Below are positions 26,150 through 39,880 of a stretch of 64,000 bases of DNA, in pieces. Made by a program: the position numbers and the translations under genes. Under the pieces are notes generated by a model that worked only from the letters and a program-made list of their open reading frames with translations, ran no database searches and was not told the DNA's origin. Numbering within the stretch: the first letter of the stretch is position 1; each line of letters opens with the position of its first letter. Source of the DNA: Paramecium pentaurelia (Eukaryota; Ciliophora; Oligohymenophorea; Peniculida; Parameciidae); NCBI GenBank assembly GCA_905183005.1, contig CAJJDO010000103.1, positions 32,976-96,975 on the forward strand, written 5' to 3'.

Positions 26150-27350
26150 TAGCTGATATCAATAGAACAAGGAAAGAATTTGATATTCATATATCATCAT
26201 TGACCTTCTGAAAAAAAATCCTGTATTTTATTTTATATAATATTCTTAAATAGATAACTACTTAGAGAATAATTGAACCTATAGCTTCTAACTATTTGTT
26301 CTTTTGTTGACTCATTTGCTGTAGGTTTAAATCCAAAAAAATCAATTATAAATCTTAGTTTACTAACACATGTTTTTGGGTTTTCAAATAATAAACCAAC
26401 GGGTTCATTAATTAATTTCATATTTCATTGATTCTTGAAAAATTTCTTATTAATATATATGATATATATTGATAATGGTTTATGATCTGAAAATATAAAG
26501 AATTCATCAGGTTTCAATAAATGTTACCATTCTATGTCTTTGTGAATCCTCACTTTTTCAATCTATTTGAGCTTAGTTCCATCTAGCTCTCTTAATGACT
26601 TCATCATAGAATTAAAAATTTTCAAGCTCGGCTTTCTTTTATAATTTATTCGATGTAAAATTTTGTATATTTTACTACTATTAAGGTAAACCTTTTACAT
26701 ATAACTCAGTTACTTTGAATTATAAAATTCTTACAACTATAATTTTACTAAAAACTAAGGTTATAAGAGAGTTACTTTCTTATTAATTCCTTAAAATTTT
26801 ACTTTTATACATAAATCTTTTACACTTTGTTACTTTGAGCTTGTTAGGCCAATATTATATATAAGTTCCTTAAAACATTTTATTTCTCATATGAATATAG
26901 TTAAAAGTTCAAATTTAAGTTATTTAAAGAAGTGTCTAATATTGATATATCTTATAAATTTCTACTTAGTGTCTTATATAGATATCATATGTTTTAATGG
27001 AAAAAAAATTAATTTAATCTAATCTCCTAATAGGAGTAGGTCCAGTAATTCTAAAGGTTAAGAATCTAATCAAGATGGCTTATGGCTAATAGATTCATTG
27101 CTCTCTATCCTAATATATTTGGTAAGGGGACATGGACTTACTGATTTTGAATTTTTTGGAGAGGCTTTTTTGCTTAAAGAATCTAACCAAAAATCTTGGT
27201 TAGACTATATATTGGGCTCAATCTTGAATGTTAGACCCAAAAACCCTTGATTAACAATCCATAATCTATGCTGCCTGCGAAAAAATAGGTTATAGACACA
27301 TCATCCATAGGGATGAGAATTCTTGGTAGTAAAACTCTAAACCTTCTTGA
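26150..27350. mobile_element. LINE-like endonuclease debris on both strands
   Basis: On minus, a run near 26,480-26,640 reads RELDGTKLKQIEKVRIHKDI and FFIFSDHKPLSIYI, the SDH end motif of APE-type LINE endonucleases. It is followed by a TGA and then MKLINEPVGLLFENPKT. On plus, 27,060-27,250 reads RGHGLTDFEFFGEAF and ESNQKSWLDYILGS, resembling the S-x-DYIL segment of the same domain. Opposite orientations imply two different inserted copies. Assignment is by short motifs only. Confidence 0.4.
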
Positions 27351-27386
27351 CCAAGACATCAATTTTAGAGAACAAAAAAACGTACT
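26150..27386. repeat. Direct duplicate across a scaffold gap, left copy
   Basis: These 1,237 bases recur at 27,411-28,647 with no difference seen. The left copy ends exactly at the N run and the right copy begins exactly after it, the signature of two overlapping contigs laid end to end without merging. Confidence 0.95.
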
Positions 27387-27410
27387 NNNNNNNNNNNNNN
27401 NNNNNNNNNN
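27387..27410. other. Scaffold gap (24 N)
   Basis: Run of N between two identical 1,237-base segments. Confidence 0.99.
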
Positions 27411-28647
27411 TAGCTGATATCAATAGAACAAGGAAAGAATTTGATATTCATATATCATCATTGACCTTCTGAAAAAAAATCCTGTATTTTATTTTATATA
27501 ATATTCTTAAATAGATAACTACTTAGAGAATAATTGAACCTATAGCTTCTAACTATTTGTTCTTTTGTTGACTCATTTGCTGTAGGTTTAAATCCAAAAA
27601 AATCAATTATAAATCTTAGTTTACTAACACATGTTTTTGGGTTTTCAAATAATAAACCAACGGGTTCATTAATTAATTTCATATTTCATTGATTCTTGAA
27701 AAATTTCTTATTAATATATATGATATATATTGATAATGGTTTATGATCTGAAAATATAAAGAATTCATCAGGTTTCAATAAATGTTACCATTCTATGTCT
27801 TTGTGAATCCTCACTTTTTCAATCTATTTGAGCTTAGTTCCATCTAGCTCTCTTAATGACTTCATCATAGAATTAAAAATTTTCAAGCTCGGCTTTCTTT
27901 TATAATTTATTCGATGTAAAATTTTGTATATTTTACTACTATTAAGGTAAACCTTTTACATATAACTCAGTTACTTTGAATTATAAAATTCTTACAACTA
28001 TAATTTTACTAAAAACTAAGGTTATAAGAGAGTTACTTTCTTATTAATTCCTTAAAATTTTACTTTTATACATAAATCTTTTACACTTTGTTACTTTGAG
28101 CTTGTTAGGCCAATATTATATATAAGTTCCTTAAAACATTTTATTTCTCATATGAATATAGTTAAAAGTTCAAATTTAAGTTATTTAAAGAAGTGTCTAA
28201 TATTGATATATCTTATAAATTTCTACTTAGTGTCTTATATAGATATCATATGTTTTAATGGAAAAAAAATTAATTTAATCTAATCTCCTAATAGGAGTAG
28301 GTCCAGTAATTCTAAAGGTTAAGAATCTAATCAAGATGGCTTATGGCTAATAGATTCATTGCTCTCTATCCTAATATATTTGGTAAGGGGACATGGACTT
28401 ACTGATTTTGAATTTTTTGGAGAGGCTTTTTTGCTTAAAGAATCTAACCAAAAATCTTGGTTAGACTATATATTGGGCTCAATCTTGAATGTTAGACCCA
28501 AAAACCCTTGATTAACAATCCATAATCTATGCTGCCTGCGAAAAAATAGGTTATAGACACATCATCCATAGGGATGAGAATTCTTGGTAGTAAAACTCTA
28601 AACCTTCTTGACCAAGACATCAATTTTAGAGAACAAAAAAACGTACT
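27411..28647. repeat. Direct duplicate across a scaffold gap, right copy
   Basis: Identical to 26,150-27,386 as far as compared. It continues on its right into unique sequence with a plus-strand coding-like run (KTLNLLDQDINFREQKNVLG) to about 28,870, compatible with the linker after a LINE endonuclease. Confidence 0.95.
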
Positions 28648-31600
28648 TGGACAAATTCAATATATATAAAAGATCCATGTTGTGTTTATAAAGATTATAA
28701 CAGATTTAAAAATAATTCAAATCTTGGATTTAATTAAAATAAAAAAGATTCATAACCCCCAAAAAACCCCGATAGTTTTTCATAATAAAAATTGTTTACC
28801 ACCTAATAGAATATAATCAATTAATTATCTGAAGTAATAGAGAAAGATTTTAAAATAAGAGAAGTGATTACTGAGATAAATAATGTGGAGGATAAGTCTA
28901 TATTCATACCTAAGGAGTTTACCCTAGTCTTTAGCCTCTCTTAATAAAATACGAGATAATAAAAAGACTATAGGCTCTTTGCATCTTTTAAGATAGAGTG
29001 ATATTATTCTAATAGATAGTTTGTAGGATCCATAATTAATTTCTCTTATGGAAATTTAATAGGCAGGTCTTCATTTTTTAAATCCTTGCTCATATAAATG
29101 GAGAAGTATATTATGGTAATAATTTGGAGAGGATGATAATTAAAATTATAACCTGAATAAAATGAGTAGGGAAGAATAATTTATAGGTAGTAAGATATTT
29201 TTATAGGGTAAATGTCTAATTAAGGAAAAGAAATTTAAAAAAAAGAAAGAATAATAAGTACTTCAATAATACCTTTTATCTTAAATAATTTAAATTGAAC
29301 AATTTAATTAACCTAATAATAAAATGAAATAGGTAGAAGAAAATAAAGCTAAGCAAAGTTATGGAAGATATTTGAATAGAAATTTTGACTAAAAATGAGA
29401 ATTAAATAAAATTGAGACTCGATGATTAAAGGTGGAAAAGTAATAGTATTAACACATCTATTTAAACAATGATTTGAATTACTTTGAGTTTTATATTTTA
29501 AACCAAAGTGAATGGGTAATATCCTTAATATTTGACTAAAAATTTTTCATAAGCAGCTGAAAGTTTTATACTTTTTATTATGCAAAAATAGACTAGTTCT
29601 CTTAGAAGTAAAATATTAGGTTCCTATACATATTTAGTTCATAAGGGATGTCAATTTTTAAATAATTATGATCATAAACAATAATCCTGTAGCTTATTTT
29701 ATTATTAATGCTACTAAGTTGAGATATCTCTAAAAAATTAAATTTTTTAAAGATCAACGCACTTTGTAATTATTAAAGCAAGAATATTACAGAGTAGCAG
29801 CTTTTAGATATTGCTAGAGTTATAATATGATTTAATCCATCTATTGAAAAATTGCTAATAAATTGCCATTTATATTGGTGGAGTATAAAATAAAACAATG
29901 ATCCAAACAATTATGATCAATATTAATATCCAAATATTATTATTATTATTATCTTACTTTCTGAATCTTTACCATCAGCTCCCGTATTGTTTCATAAATG
30001 GAAAGAGAATTATAGGCCTCTCTGGTAAAGAATCTTAATTTTTAGTTGAAGAATTCCTTAATTGAGTTAAATATTAAATACATTTAAAGATTTTAAATAT
30101 TTTTATCTACATAAGGTTTGTTAATAAAATACATTTAATTTTAATTATCTAGTCCAAAATTTTGGAATTTTTAATTTTTTTTATTTATTTTGACTTAGAT
30201 ACTAACTGGATAGAGTTTCTGAGAAAAAAGAGGTTCAACCATATTTCCAATACTCCCTTATAACCTCATATTTGCTAGTATTTAATAAAATTTCTTTTTA
30301 TTTCATCAAATCTACCTCATTGAAAATAAATACTTTAGAGTAAATTAGTTATATATTGATATTTATATATTAAATATAGATTTCAGAGATTTGGAATCAA
30401 TTTATTAATGAGAATTTGAAGAAATGATAATTTAGGATGATTTATTTAATTTCTAATAATCTTTTTGTGATTCAGATCAATTTTTTTAAATATATTCCAA
30501 TGAGATTTTATTAAATCTATAAATATCATATATATAATTTTATTGAGTTTCATATAATTTTTTTCCCTCAATCAACCATCATCTAGCCCTCATTTAAATT
30601 ATAAGCTCCAATAACAAGATATTTTATGCAATGTTGCAAATGGGCGTTATTAATAATCTCTATGCTCTTTATCAATTAGGCCAAAGATGAAAGAAAAAAT
30701 CTAAGCTTAAAAATTTTGGATTATAGTTCATTATTTATTATCTATTTGAGCTTAAAGTTAAATACATTTTGAATTTTTAATTAATTAAATAATTAATTAT
30801 GCTGGGTAATCATATTTTCTATATTACACACTCATGTTATTGTTGTTATAATTGTATTCTTAATAAAATTTGGATTGGAATATATTCTTAATTATATAAT
30901 ATAATTTATTCTGATTAAATTAAAATGTAGTTTATCTTTCTTTAAATAATAATTGATAAATTATTATCTAAAACCTATAAATAATAATAATTAAATAAAA
31001 ATATAAAAGAAATTATGATTCATTTTGTTTAATCAGTATTCAACTCTTACTTCTTAAATATTTTAGAACTTTAAGAAAAATTTATTAAGCTGTTGCGGAT
31101 TCTATTTTAAATAAATAAAATGAAGTCTGAAAAAATAGTAAAAAAAGTAGTAATAAAAAAAAAGAATTAATCTTTATGAAAGAGAAAAAATATGCTCCTT
31201 AATAAGATGTAAAGTTATTCTCAAAAGAGATTTCAAGAAGAGAACTTGGACCTAAAGGAGTTAAATGATAAATAAAATAATTTTTATTTAATAGGATTAG
31301 TGGTGTTAAAATATAAGATTGAGAGTCATTTGGAAATAAGGCCATTACATCAATAATAATATGAAAATGCTTTATTAAAAAAAAATAGAAAATATAATTA
31401 AATCAAATGTATCTGAATAAGAAATTATATTTAAAAAGAATTACTGTATAATGTATTTTAATAAAGGATATTTGAATCATAATATATTAAGAATAGTGGA
31501 TTAAAATTAATAATTGCATCTAATATTATTTAAATAATGAGAACGATCTATAATCTTTAAATATTTTATTATTCTCATCTAACATATTTGATATATTTAA

Positions 31601-34441
31601 CAGCCCATTTTTTGTTAGGCAATTTATATACAAAAAAAATTTTAGTTTAATTTATTTTCTTAACATATTTTTTTCAAGTTCCTGGAACAATTTTAACTTT
31701 AGAACTTTCAATAATAATTATCGAAATCAACATTCAGCAAATAATAGTAATTAAAACTGAAGAATTAATTTCGTGCATTCAATATTTCAAAATTTAGAGT
31801 AAATGGATTTNAGGTAAACTAATAATCTACTTTAATCATATGCTATTACAATAATTATAGAAATGTAAAAAAAAAAATGACATGTCATGAGTAATCATCT
31901 TAAATTAAAACGAAAAAGTACACCAGTCTTAATTGAATTTAAATTTATATGATTCATTAAAGCTGAAGAATATAATAAATACAATATGTCAATTTAGAAA
32001 TTATTCAGAACTCATATGTTGAAATAAGAAGGATTTAATCTAGAAATAATATTGTAATATTACAAATATCATATTTGATATTAAATATTTTACTTTATTA
32101 AACTTGTCTTTTATTATTCTTAATGACTTTGCAAGAAATCTAAAAATTATCTCTTATTAATTTTATTAAAATCTAGTTAAACTTATTTTTAATTATACAT
32201 ATAAATAATAATAATAATAACAATAATTATAAACCTTTCTATTGATTGACTAGAATTTATACTTAAAATTATTCTACTTATTTTCTCGTTTCTTTTTCTT
32301 TCTAAATTTACTCCTCTTTCATCCTGATTTTGAATTTGAAGAGAAAATTATTAAAGAAAAAGAAAAAAGCTATTTTTTATCTTTAACATATTAATATGTC
32401 AAGAGAATAATCATAATTATTCATAAACAGGGAATAAGACATATGGATTCTTTAATTTAGTTATATGCCATTTTAAAAATTATAAATATTTTGATTGTAT
32501 TATTTAAAAAAATTATTGAGATTCAAAACACAATAATGTATAATTGCAAACTAATTGAGTTAAATGACTTTCTGAATAAATATAAATAATATTTTAATTT
32601 ATGTTAAATATCTTTTTAGTAAATTTAGATATGGATTAACAATTTGTTCATTTAATTTAATCTCTTTTCGTTCTTTGTGTTATATTATTTCAAATTATCA
32701 ATATTTTTAATAGAACTATTAACATTTAATATTTTTTATGAATAAATTCAAATCTCTTTAGTTTATGCAAAAAGAGTTGAATTGTTATTAATTAATTAAT
32801 TAATTGAAGTATTTTTTCACCTATATTACTAAAAAAAAATATCATACATAAGCAGATTTTTTTATTAGAAGCAAAAATGAATGAAGAGGATCATAAAATT
32901 CTTCAAAAAAGAGAGGAAATTTTAATATTTCTACTCTTTAAAAGATATTTTGAAATTTTATGATTTATACAAAAACATCAGCAGCAAATATTTGTATATA
33001 TTCAAAATTTAAAGCTATTATTTTATAATTTTGACTTCTGTTTATTTCAAAAATATCTTTTTCCATCTATATTATCGATATTGAATTCTTCCTATTCCAT
33101 CAAGTATTTAACAAGAAGAAATAAACCTTTTTATTGCTCCTTATAAAATGCTCCCTTGCAGAAATAGTAGAAACATAAAATGGATGATTGTAGTATTCAT
33201 AATATAACATCAGTTAAATAACAAATTATTGCTTGATTTTTGAAGTGATTAAACTTTAAATTAAAAATTTAGAAACAAAGAGCAAATGAATATTAGATTA
33301 ACAATATTTTAATTAAAACTTAATAATTTTTAAATAAAAATACAATGAATAAATTCAACATATATACTTTAACAATGTCCTTTTTCTATATTCCTTTTAA
33401 AATAGTTGTTCTGATTTATGCCCATGTTTAAATTTGCAAAATGATATCTCCTTTTGATTTGTTTTCTTTTACTTTTGAATCTCAAAAACACAATTAGTGC
33501 TGAACTGTTATTAAACTATAAGTGACATAAAAATAAATATATTTTGTCAATGGTTAATCAAGATAAATAGCATTCTCTTATTGGAGATAAATAATTCAAA
33601 TTTATTCTAATTAGCTTAATTTCAAATTCTTATATTAATTTAGAATTAATTGACAATAAATACAATTTGAATTTTATCATCTATTATTATAATTAGGTAT
33701 ACCCCTTCAAGTCTACTATTATAATAATGATGAAGATTTTAATAGCTTAATTATTACTGACGCCCTATTAGATGCAAGACTAATAAGGATAACTTTAGCT
33801 TTCAAGAGATATTAATTTTAGAGAGGCATATCAAATCAGAAACAAAAAATTGATAAATTAATATTAGAATATTTCTTAACTAATTTTCAATACCATTTAC
33901 AGTGATTTTTGTTTATTAATGTTAAAATTTTTTAAATTAATTAATATCCTTTCACTCTCCTTATAAATATATTCTATCTACTTTTATATTTTACCCTTCT
34001 AAATCGGTATTTGATTTTAAAAGATCAATTATATTTTTAATTAAATTATTAAATTTAATTGGTTTTTTTGTTTGCATTTTTAATTATTATCCTTATAAAA
34101 CAATTAAATTTATATTTATTCTATATATTGTAAGGTCTCTTCTTATATTGATTTTCATTTCATTTCAATATTTTCTTGTCTTAGTATTTAGGGTAAATGA
34201 GTTAAATATTCATTTAGAATTAATAACTCTTAGTAAATTAGTTTGTATTTGTGTTATTTTTGTTCGAACTTTTACCCTTCAATGCATATTAATTTTCCTT
34301 CATTATTTACAATACCTTCAGTTCCTTCAATATCTTCAATAAATATGGATTTTTAAATAAGCACCAATATTAAATATTTGATTACAACATTTTGAATATA
34401 TAGCATCATTTATCTCAAATATTGTCCATAAATTTTATTAT
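28648..34441. other. Gene-poor stretch with relics
   Basis: Mostly non-coding. Plus-strand coding-like runs occur at about 28,870-28,995 (NNVEDKSIFIPKEFTLVFS) and at 31,192-31,416, an ATG-to-TGA frame of 74 residues containing LKYKIESHLEIRPLHQ. On minus, 30,560-30,720 reads KYLVIGAYNLNEG, like the GDxN motif of a LINE endonuclease with the Asp lost. A single N at 31,811 has no duplicated flanks. TAATAA-type and other low-complexity runs are common. Confidence 0.35.
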
Positions 34442-37400
34442 ATGTTTGAACAATCATCCCCTATTAAAAAAGCTATTTAAGTAATTGACTAGAATATCAG
34501 CACTTTTGCATCTTAATCCAATAATTCGAGTATAACCTTCATTTTTATGATACTTTGTCTCTTTATAAATTCTTCATATTAAAAAGTAGTTTACAGGGAT
34601 CTTTTTAGTGACGAATTTTCAAATAGTAATAATAATATTAATATCATTTAAGCATGGTATGCATGTGATAATCAATACAATTGTTAGAATGAATTCTAAT
34701 CGGAAAATTGTGATTCTTACAAAGCAATATTCATAGACTAATCTTCATCTTCATCTTAATACTTAATTTATAAAACAATAGAACTTTCACCTCACTACTA
34801 GTTGACATTAGATTTAAAATTTATGCGGTAATAATATAGAATTATGTTTTTAGATTAGATAATAATAACCAACATAAATTTATTATTTATATAGATAATC
34901 AAATCGAACATGAATAAATTTACTCAAATGCTAATCAATCGGCTAGTACAAGCTAAAGTTGGCTGATTTTCCCTATTTCAATTACCATTTAACATTCAAT
35001 CTCATCAGTCACAGTAGCTCTTTTAGCTACAAATGCAATTTGGGGAATCACAGAATTCTAATTATCAATTAATGAATGTTTAATAGGATGTGATTCCTGT
35101 AATTCATTCGGATGTACTAATTAAGAATTGGTTTTGCAACTTTTTAATTTAATAGAATTCTCTAATATTAACTATGAAGATGGATGGTAAATTGGAGATA
35201 CAACAATTAATTAATGCTTAGGTATATAAGATTTGATTATAAAGGATTTAATTACATAGTTTCCCAAGGAAGTGATTTAATTAAAGTTTTTGAATTAGAT
35301 TTACATTATGGCATTAGCTTTTAATTAAAACTTTTAATTTTTAATTCTCAATCAACTCAAATACACATCTATATAGATGAGAGTTTAGTACTTACAACTG
35401 AATATGTTTAAAAGGTACTAAAAACAAATAGCTAAATTTGTGATTACATTGATATATAGGAAATTAATGTGATTTAATATTAACATCAGAATTAAAGATT
35501 AAAAATTCATATAAAAGTTGATTTACAAACTTAGGTTAACACTATAACTTCATATATAGGAATGAGAGATTTTAAATTATTTCTTAGTAATAAAGGATGT
35601 ATGGATAAAGATATTGTTCCTTCTAATGGATGTTTTTTTAATAATTATGACTGTATTTAAGGTTGTGAAAATTGTATTAAAGGAATTTGCTATGAATGCT
35701 TAATTGGATGGGAATTTATAGAATAATTTAATTCTTGTATTCCTTTATGTGGAGATGCCATCATCACTTATGATGAGGAATGTGATGATGGTAATTAATT
35801 TATTTTTGATGGATGTCATTAATGCAAGTATTCTTGCCCTAAAGATTGTAAATTATGTTAATTTGGAAAGTGTTTAATGTGTGAAAAGAATTATCTAGTT
35901 TTAGAAGGTTAATGTCAATATATTCCTGATAACATAGGATTGGCTTATATGGAAAGAGATTGGATTCTTTTATTTATAGATTATGGATACTAATAAAATA
36001 TATTATAATTGAGGAATCAATTATCTAACATAGATTATAATAATAAAAATTATTTAGGATATTTTGAATAGATATATTTGAATTTTAAAGTTTTTTTATT
36101 TGGATATGAACATAATCAATCAAAGTTTTTATAATTAAATAATTGTAAAGTGGAGTATTTTGGAAAGTGTTTGGAATGTTAAGATGAATATGAATTAGAT
36201 TTTCATAAAACTCAATGTATTCCTAAATGCTAGGATGGTATTATATTATCACAAGAAATATGTGATGATGGAAATAGAATATAATTTGATGGTTGTTACA
36301 AATGTTAAAAAAGTTGTTAAATAGAATGTTTATATTGTTCTAAAAATTAATGTTATATATGTTAAGAAGGATGGTAACTTAAAGATTATTAATGTATATA
36401 GATTTGTGGAGATGGATTATTGGCTAATTTTTCTAATGAGTAATGTGATGATCTTGATGATTTAAATTGTATTAATTGTAAATATTAATGTGATAATGAT
36501 TGTTTGGTTTGTGATAAGTTCAAAAATTGTGAAATTTGTTCATATCCATTTCAGATTAAAGATGGAAAATGTTTACCTATTTGTGGGGATAAAATTATTA
36601 CTCCCATTTTTGAAGAATGTGACGATGGCAATGAAATCCCATATGATGGATGTTATGAATGCCAATTCTAATGTTCTTTAGGATGTATACAATGTAAAGA
36701 GGATAATCATTGTGAATAATGCGATAACTTATATTTTATTTTAGATACTCAAACATTTAAATGCTAAGATCTATATTAAAATATAGATTCAGAACTAAAA
36801 TAAAATGATACTAATTTGTTTACTGTATAATGTAAAGAGAATTAAATGTTTATAAATAATTAATGTGTTAATTAATGTGGGAATGGAATACTTAATAGTT
36901 AATTTGAATAATGCGATGATGGAGATAATATTGGTGGAGATGGATGTTCAGCTTTTTGTTTTGAAGAAGATTCCTTTTTATGCATTAATTAAGAAAATTC
37001 ATTAAGTATTTGCACTTTTATTCAAAAACCTGATTTCAATTTAATTCTATTATCTGATAAAAATAATCAAACAAAAATACTTGAATTAAGTTTTACTTAA
37101 AATGTTTATAAATTATGCTAATTTCCATTTGAAAATATTGTAGAAATTATCATCTTACCATAAACAGAATAAAAAATTACTATTGTACCTAATATTAATA
37201 TTACTTCTTAATTAAATAATCCTAGTTATAAAATTTATATTGAATTTTTGAAATCTGTTGCAGAGCCAATTTTATAAATTGACATTCAGAAATTCTGTAT
37301 TTTTAATTAATTTGAATTGGATTTAACTACAAATACCAAATAAATAGCTCTTGGAACCCCTTTTTTATTATCAGAAGATAATTAAAAAAAAGTAACTTCA

Positions 37401-38627
37401 GTTATCAAAATGAATGATGCTGTGGTTTATTCAACAGCTAGTATTGCTGGAATACTTTTATTAACTGGTAATTACATTGTATTTTTTAATTTATTAGATT
37501 TATTGTAATCACTATCTTATATTAAATATATGCAATATAAATTTCCTCCTCATTTAAGCTAATTTCTTGAAACCTATACTAAAATCTCTTTATAACCCAT
37601 ATTAGATATTTTCAAAGTTAATGAGATTATTGCTAAACTTAATGGAGGTACTCTTCCATCTTAAGGATAGAAATCGAAACAACCTTAATATACAAATGCT
37701 ATGAATTAATTTTATTTAATCAATGCAAAAGGATGCTTCTTTTCTTACTTAGCATCATTACTTACATATTTTATGTGCTGTCTAATATCTTCAATTCAAG
37801 TATCATAATGGTTGAGAAAACGTTATGAAAAGAATAGTAATAATATAATAGTTCTTCATAGAATTTTAATTTTTTAAAAGACAATTTTATCGAAATGTTC
37901 AAAATTGAAGAATAATTATTTCTCTTTAGGAGTTTATTAACTATTTTACTCAACACTTCATTAGCTAGTGTTTAGCACATTATTATAATTTCCATAATAT
38001 ACTTTTAATTCTATTTTTGAGATAATTAATAGTGTAATAGCATTAGCAAGCCTATTATTTATCATTTAAATACTTTTTAGATTGCTTTCAATTACAACTT
38101 CCAAAATTTAGGATAAATAAAAATGGTAGTATTTTTTTTAAGATACAAAAACTGAATTTTGGGCAGGTAATTTCAAATCTTTTTAAATTTATAGAACAGT
38201 TTTTTATATTACAATAATAGTAAAATTCGTAAAATATCCAGAAGCATAATCAATTTTACTTTCTATGTAGTCATTCTTTTATATTATGTACTTAATCTTC
38301 TTTAGACCTATAAAATCAAATTTTGATTTAGCAAAATTATTGTGTAGAGAAGTAGTGTTTTTGATAATAACAGGATCTTTTTTAGTTTATAGTTTAGAAT
38401 TAAATGAGGATTAATTTTTGTTCTATGGTTGGTTACATATAGCACTGTTTTGTTTCATAATGAGCTTTACTTTAATAGTTGACATTCTAGAATAAGGGAT
38501 ATAGGCATATAATAACCATTTAAAAAAAATAGAAAAATAAAGAAAATTACAAATATAGTTATATTATGATAATCCAATATAAAAATTTGTTATGATGGAT
38601 AATTAAGATTTGAAAAAAAAATTGTGA
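34442..38627 (+). CDS. Growth-factor-receptor-like Cys-rich multi-pass membrane protein
   Basis: Three exons: 34,442-34,827, 34,854-35,221 and 35,245-38,627. The introns are 26 nt (TAG end) and 23 nt (AAG end). The frame then holds to TGA 38,625-38,627, about 1,378 residues. The ectodomain has two beta-rich lectin-like segments (YKTIELSPHYQLTLDLKF and KVFELDLHYGISFQLKLL), followed by tandem furin/EGF-like cysteine modules with the ciliate signature CGDxI...E-CDDGN...DGC. The C-terminal third, from about INAKGCFFSYLASLL, is multi-pass membrane and matches the gene at 1-927. ATG 34,442 gives a hydrophobic anchor (ITFIFMILCLFI) inside the N-terminus; the in-frame ATG 34,547 (MILCLFINSSYQ) is an alternative that starts in that segment. 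Such proteins are probably surface sensors; ligand unknown. Confidence 0.88.
34828..34853 (+). other. Intron, 26 nt, GTA...TAG
   Basis: Splits an Arg codon. Its removal joins the LTLDLKFMR and LDNNNQHKFIIY segments into one frame; the unspliced frame is lost. Confidence 0.85.
35222..35244 (+). other. Intron, 23 nt, GTA...AAG
   Basis: Removal restores the frame between INQCLG and FNYIVSQGSDLIKVFEL. The next TAG, at 35,257-35,259, also restores the frame, but that intron would be 38 nt and would delete the F-N-Y-I segment that precedes the Gly-rich turn; AAG gives the more usual length. Confidence 0.65.
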
Positions 38628-39239
38628 ATTATCAATATAATATAATTATTATTTTATTTGATTAAATTTAGTTATAATTTATTCATTCAAGACTTTATCA
38701 TAATGAAAAATTTGAAATTAAAGTATATAATTTCTAATAAAATTTCAATTATAATAAATGTGAAAATAATTATAATTTCTCAATATTAAAATATTTATTA
38801 AAAAAAAGGATTAATCTCATTATTTACTTTATAATTTTGAATAATAAAAGAAGGTATTTCTATTTAAAATTACATCAAAAAGCAATCAAATTTATGAAAT
38901 TTTAATTAATTAAAATAATTAATATAATTATCTAAGAATAAATGTAAGAAATTTATTTCTTTATTATTTTGTTTTGGCTTCTTTAAAATAACTTTACAAA
39001 ATCAATCTAATTGAAATCTCAAATTCAAAATGATATTGTGATAATAAAATTTGTTAGATTAGTATATTATTTCAGTAGAAACTGTAATTATCAATATGAA
39101 GAAATTATTATTTTTTAATTTATTTCTGAATCTTATCGACACAAAAACATATGTTTTTAAATACTTTTTAATTTTCAAGGAGTCAATAGTTTAATTCTCT
39201 CTTTTTTTCATCTTTGAGTAGATCTCTTTTACAGGCAAC
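38628..39239. other. No gene seen
   Basis: AT-rich spacer downstream of the receptor-like gene with no supported frame. Confidence 0.4.
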
Positions 39240-39545
39240 TCAATTTTTGAAAACTATAAGGAAAATAAATAGAGAAATTTACTCAAATTCTTTATAATAT
39301 AAGAAATTTATCCATTAGTATGCATAATTATTTGAATCTGTCAAACAATCAGGATCATTTATAAGTAATCTCTATAACAAACATTACTTCCATTTGTAAT
39401 ACGAATTCTGCTTAACATTAGACATAATTTTAATCTTCAACTATTTTCTGATCCATAGTAATCAAGTTCTCTATTGTGTCTTAAAACCATTTTTTGATGA
39501 TGTGTCAATCAATTCCTCAAAATATATAAATATTTCACTTCTTCA
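39240..39545 (-). pseudogene. Gene fragment with an in-frame TGA
   Basis: One minus-strand frame reads FEELIDTSSKNGFKTQQRT, a TGA at 39,462-39,464, then KIMSNVKQNSYYKWKQCLL and INDPDCLTDSNNYAYQWINF, to TGA 39,240-39,242. The two halves share a frame and look like protein, so a single TGA interrupts an otherwise good 100-codon reading. No start was found and a second coding-like frame (ARLDFNEEVKYLYIL) lies just upstream. Family unknown; probably a decayed gene, less likely a gene with unseen introns. Confidence 0.4.
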
Positions 39546-39880
39546 TTAAAATCCAGTCTAGCAAACACCTTATAAATATTACAATTAAATAGATATTCAC
39601 ATCATAAAATTAGAATGTTTAAGTTATTAAGCAACTCTTATTTACATCTATTAATAGTAATTGTTTAACAGATTTAGTCTTTATCACCACTCTAATAGAT
39701 TTTATATTTACATTTTATTTTCATTTAAAAGATAAACTGCATTAAATTAAAATTGTAATAGTTTTGTCATATATTAAGTAATGATAATTAGTGTTATGAT
39801 GATTTTTGTGTTATTCATATTCATTATGACTGCTTCTTATTAAGTTAGACTATTAGATGCAAATTTTATTTGCCATTTAT

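Noticed and set aside
31811..31811. Single N as another contig-overlap artefact
   Set aside because: The sequences on either side are different; no duplicated flank was found.
34148..34342. Plus-strand frame starting at TTG with repeated LQYLQ at the end
   Set aside because: No ATG start, simple-sequence ending, and located in the AT-rich spacer upstream of the receptor-like gene.
35222..35259. A 38-nt intron ending in TAG in the receptor-like gene
   Set aside because: It keeps the frame but is longer than every other well-supported intron here; the AAG at 35,244 gives 23 nt and keeps protein-like sequence.
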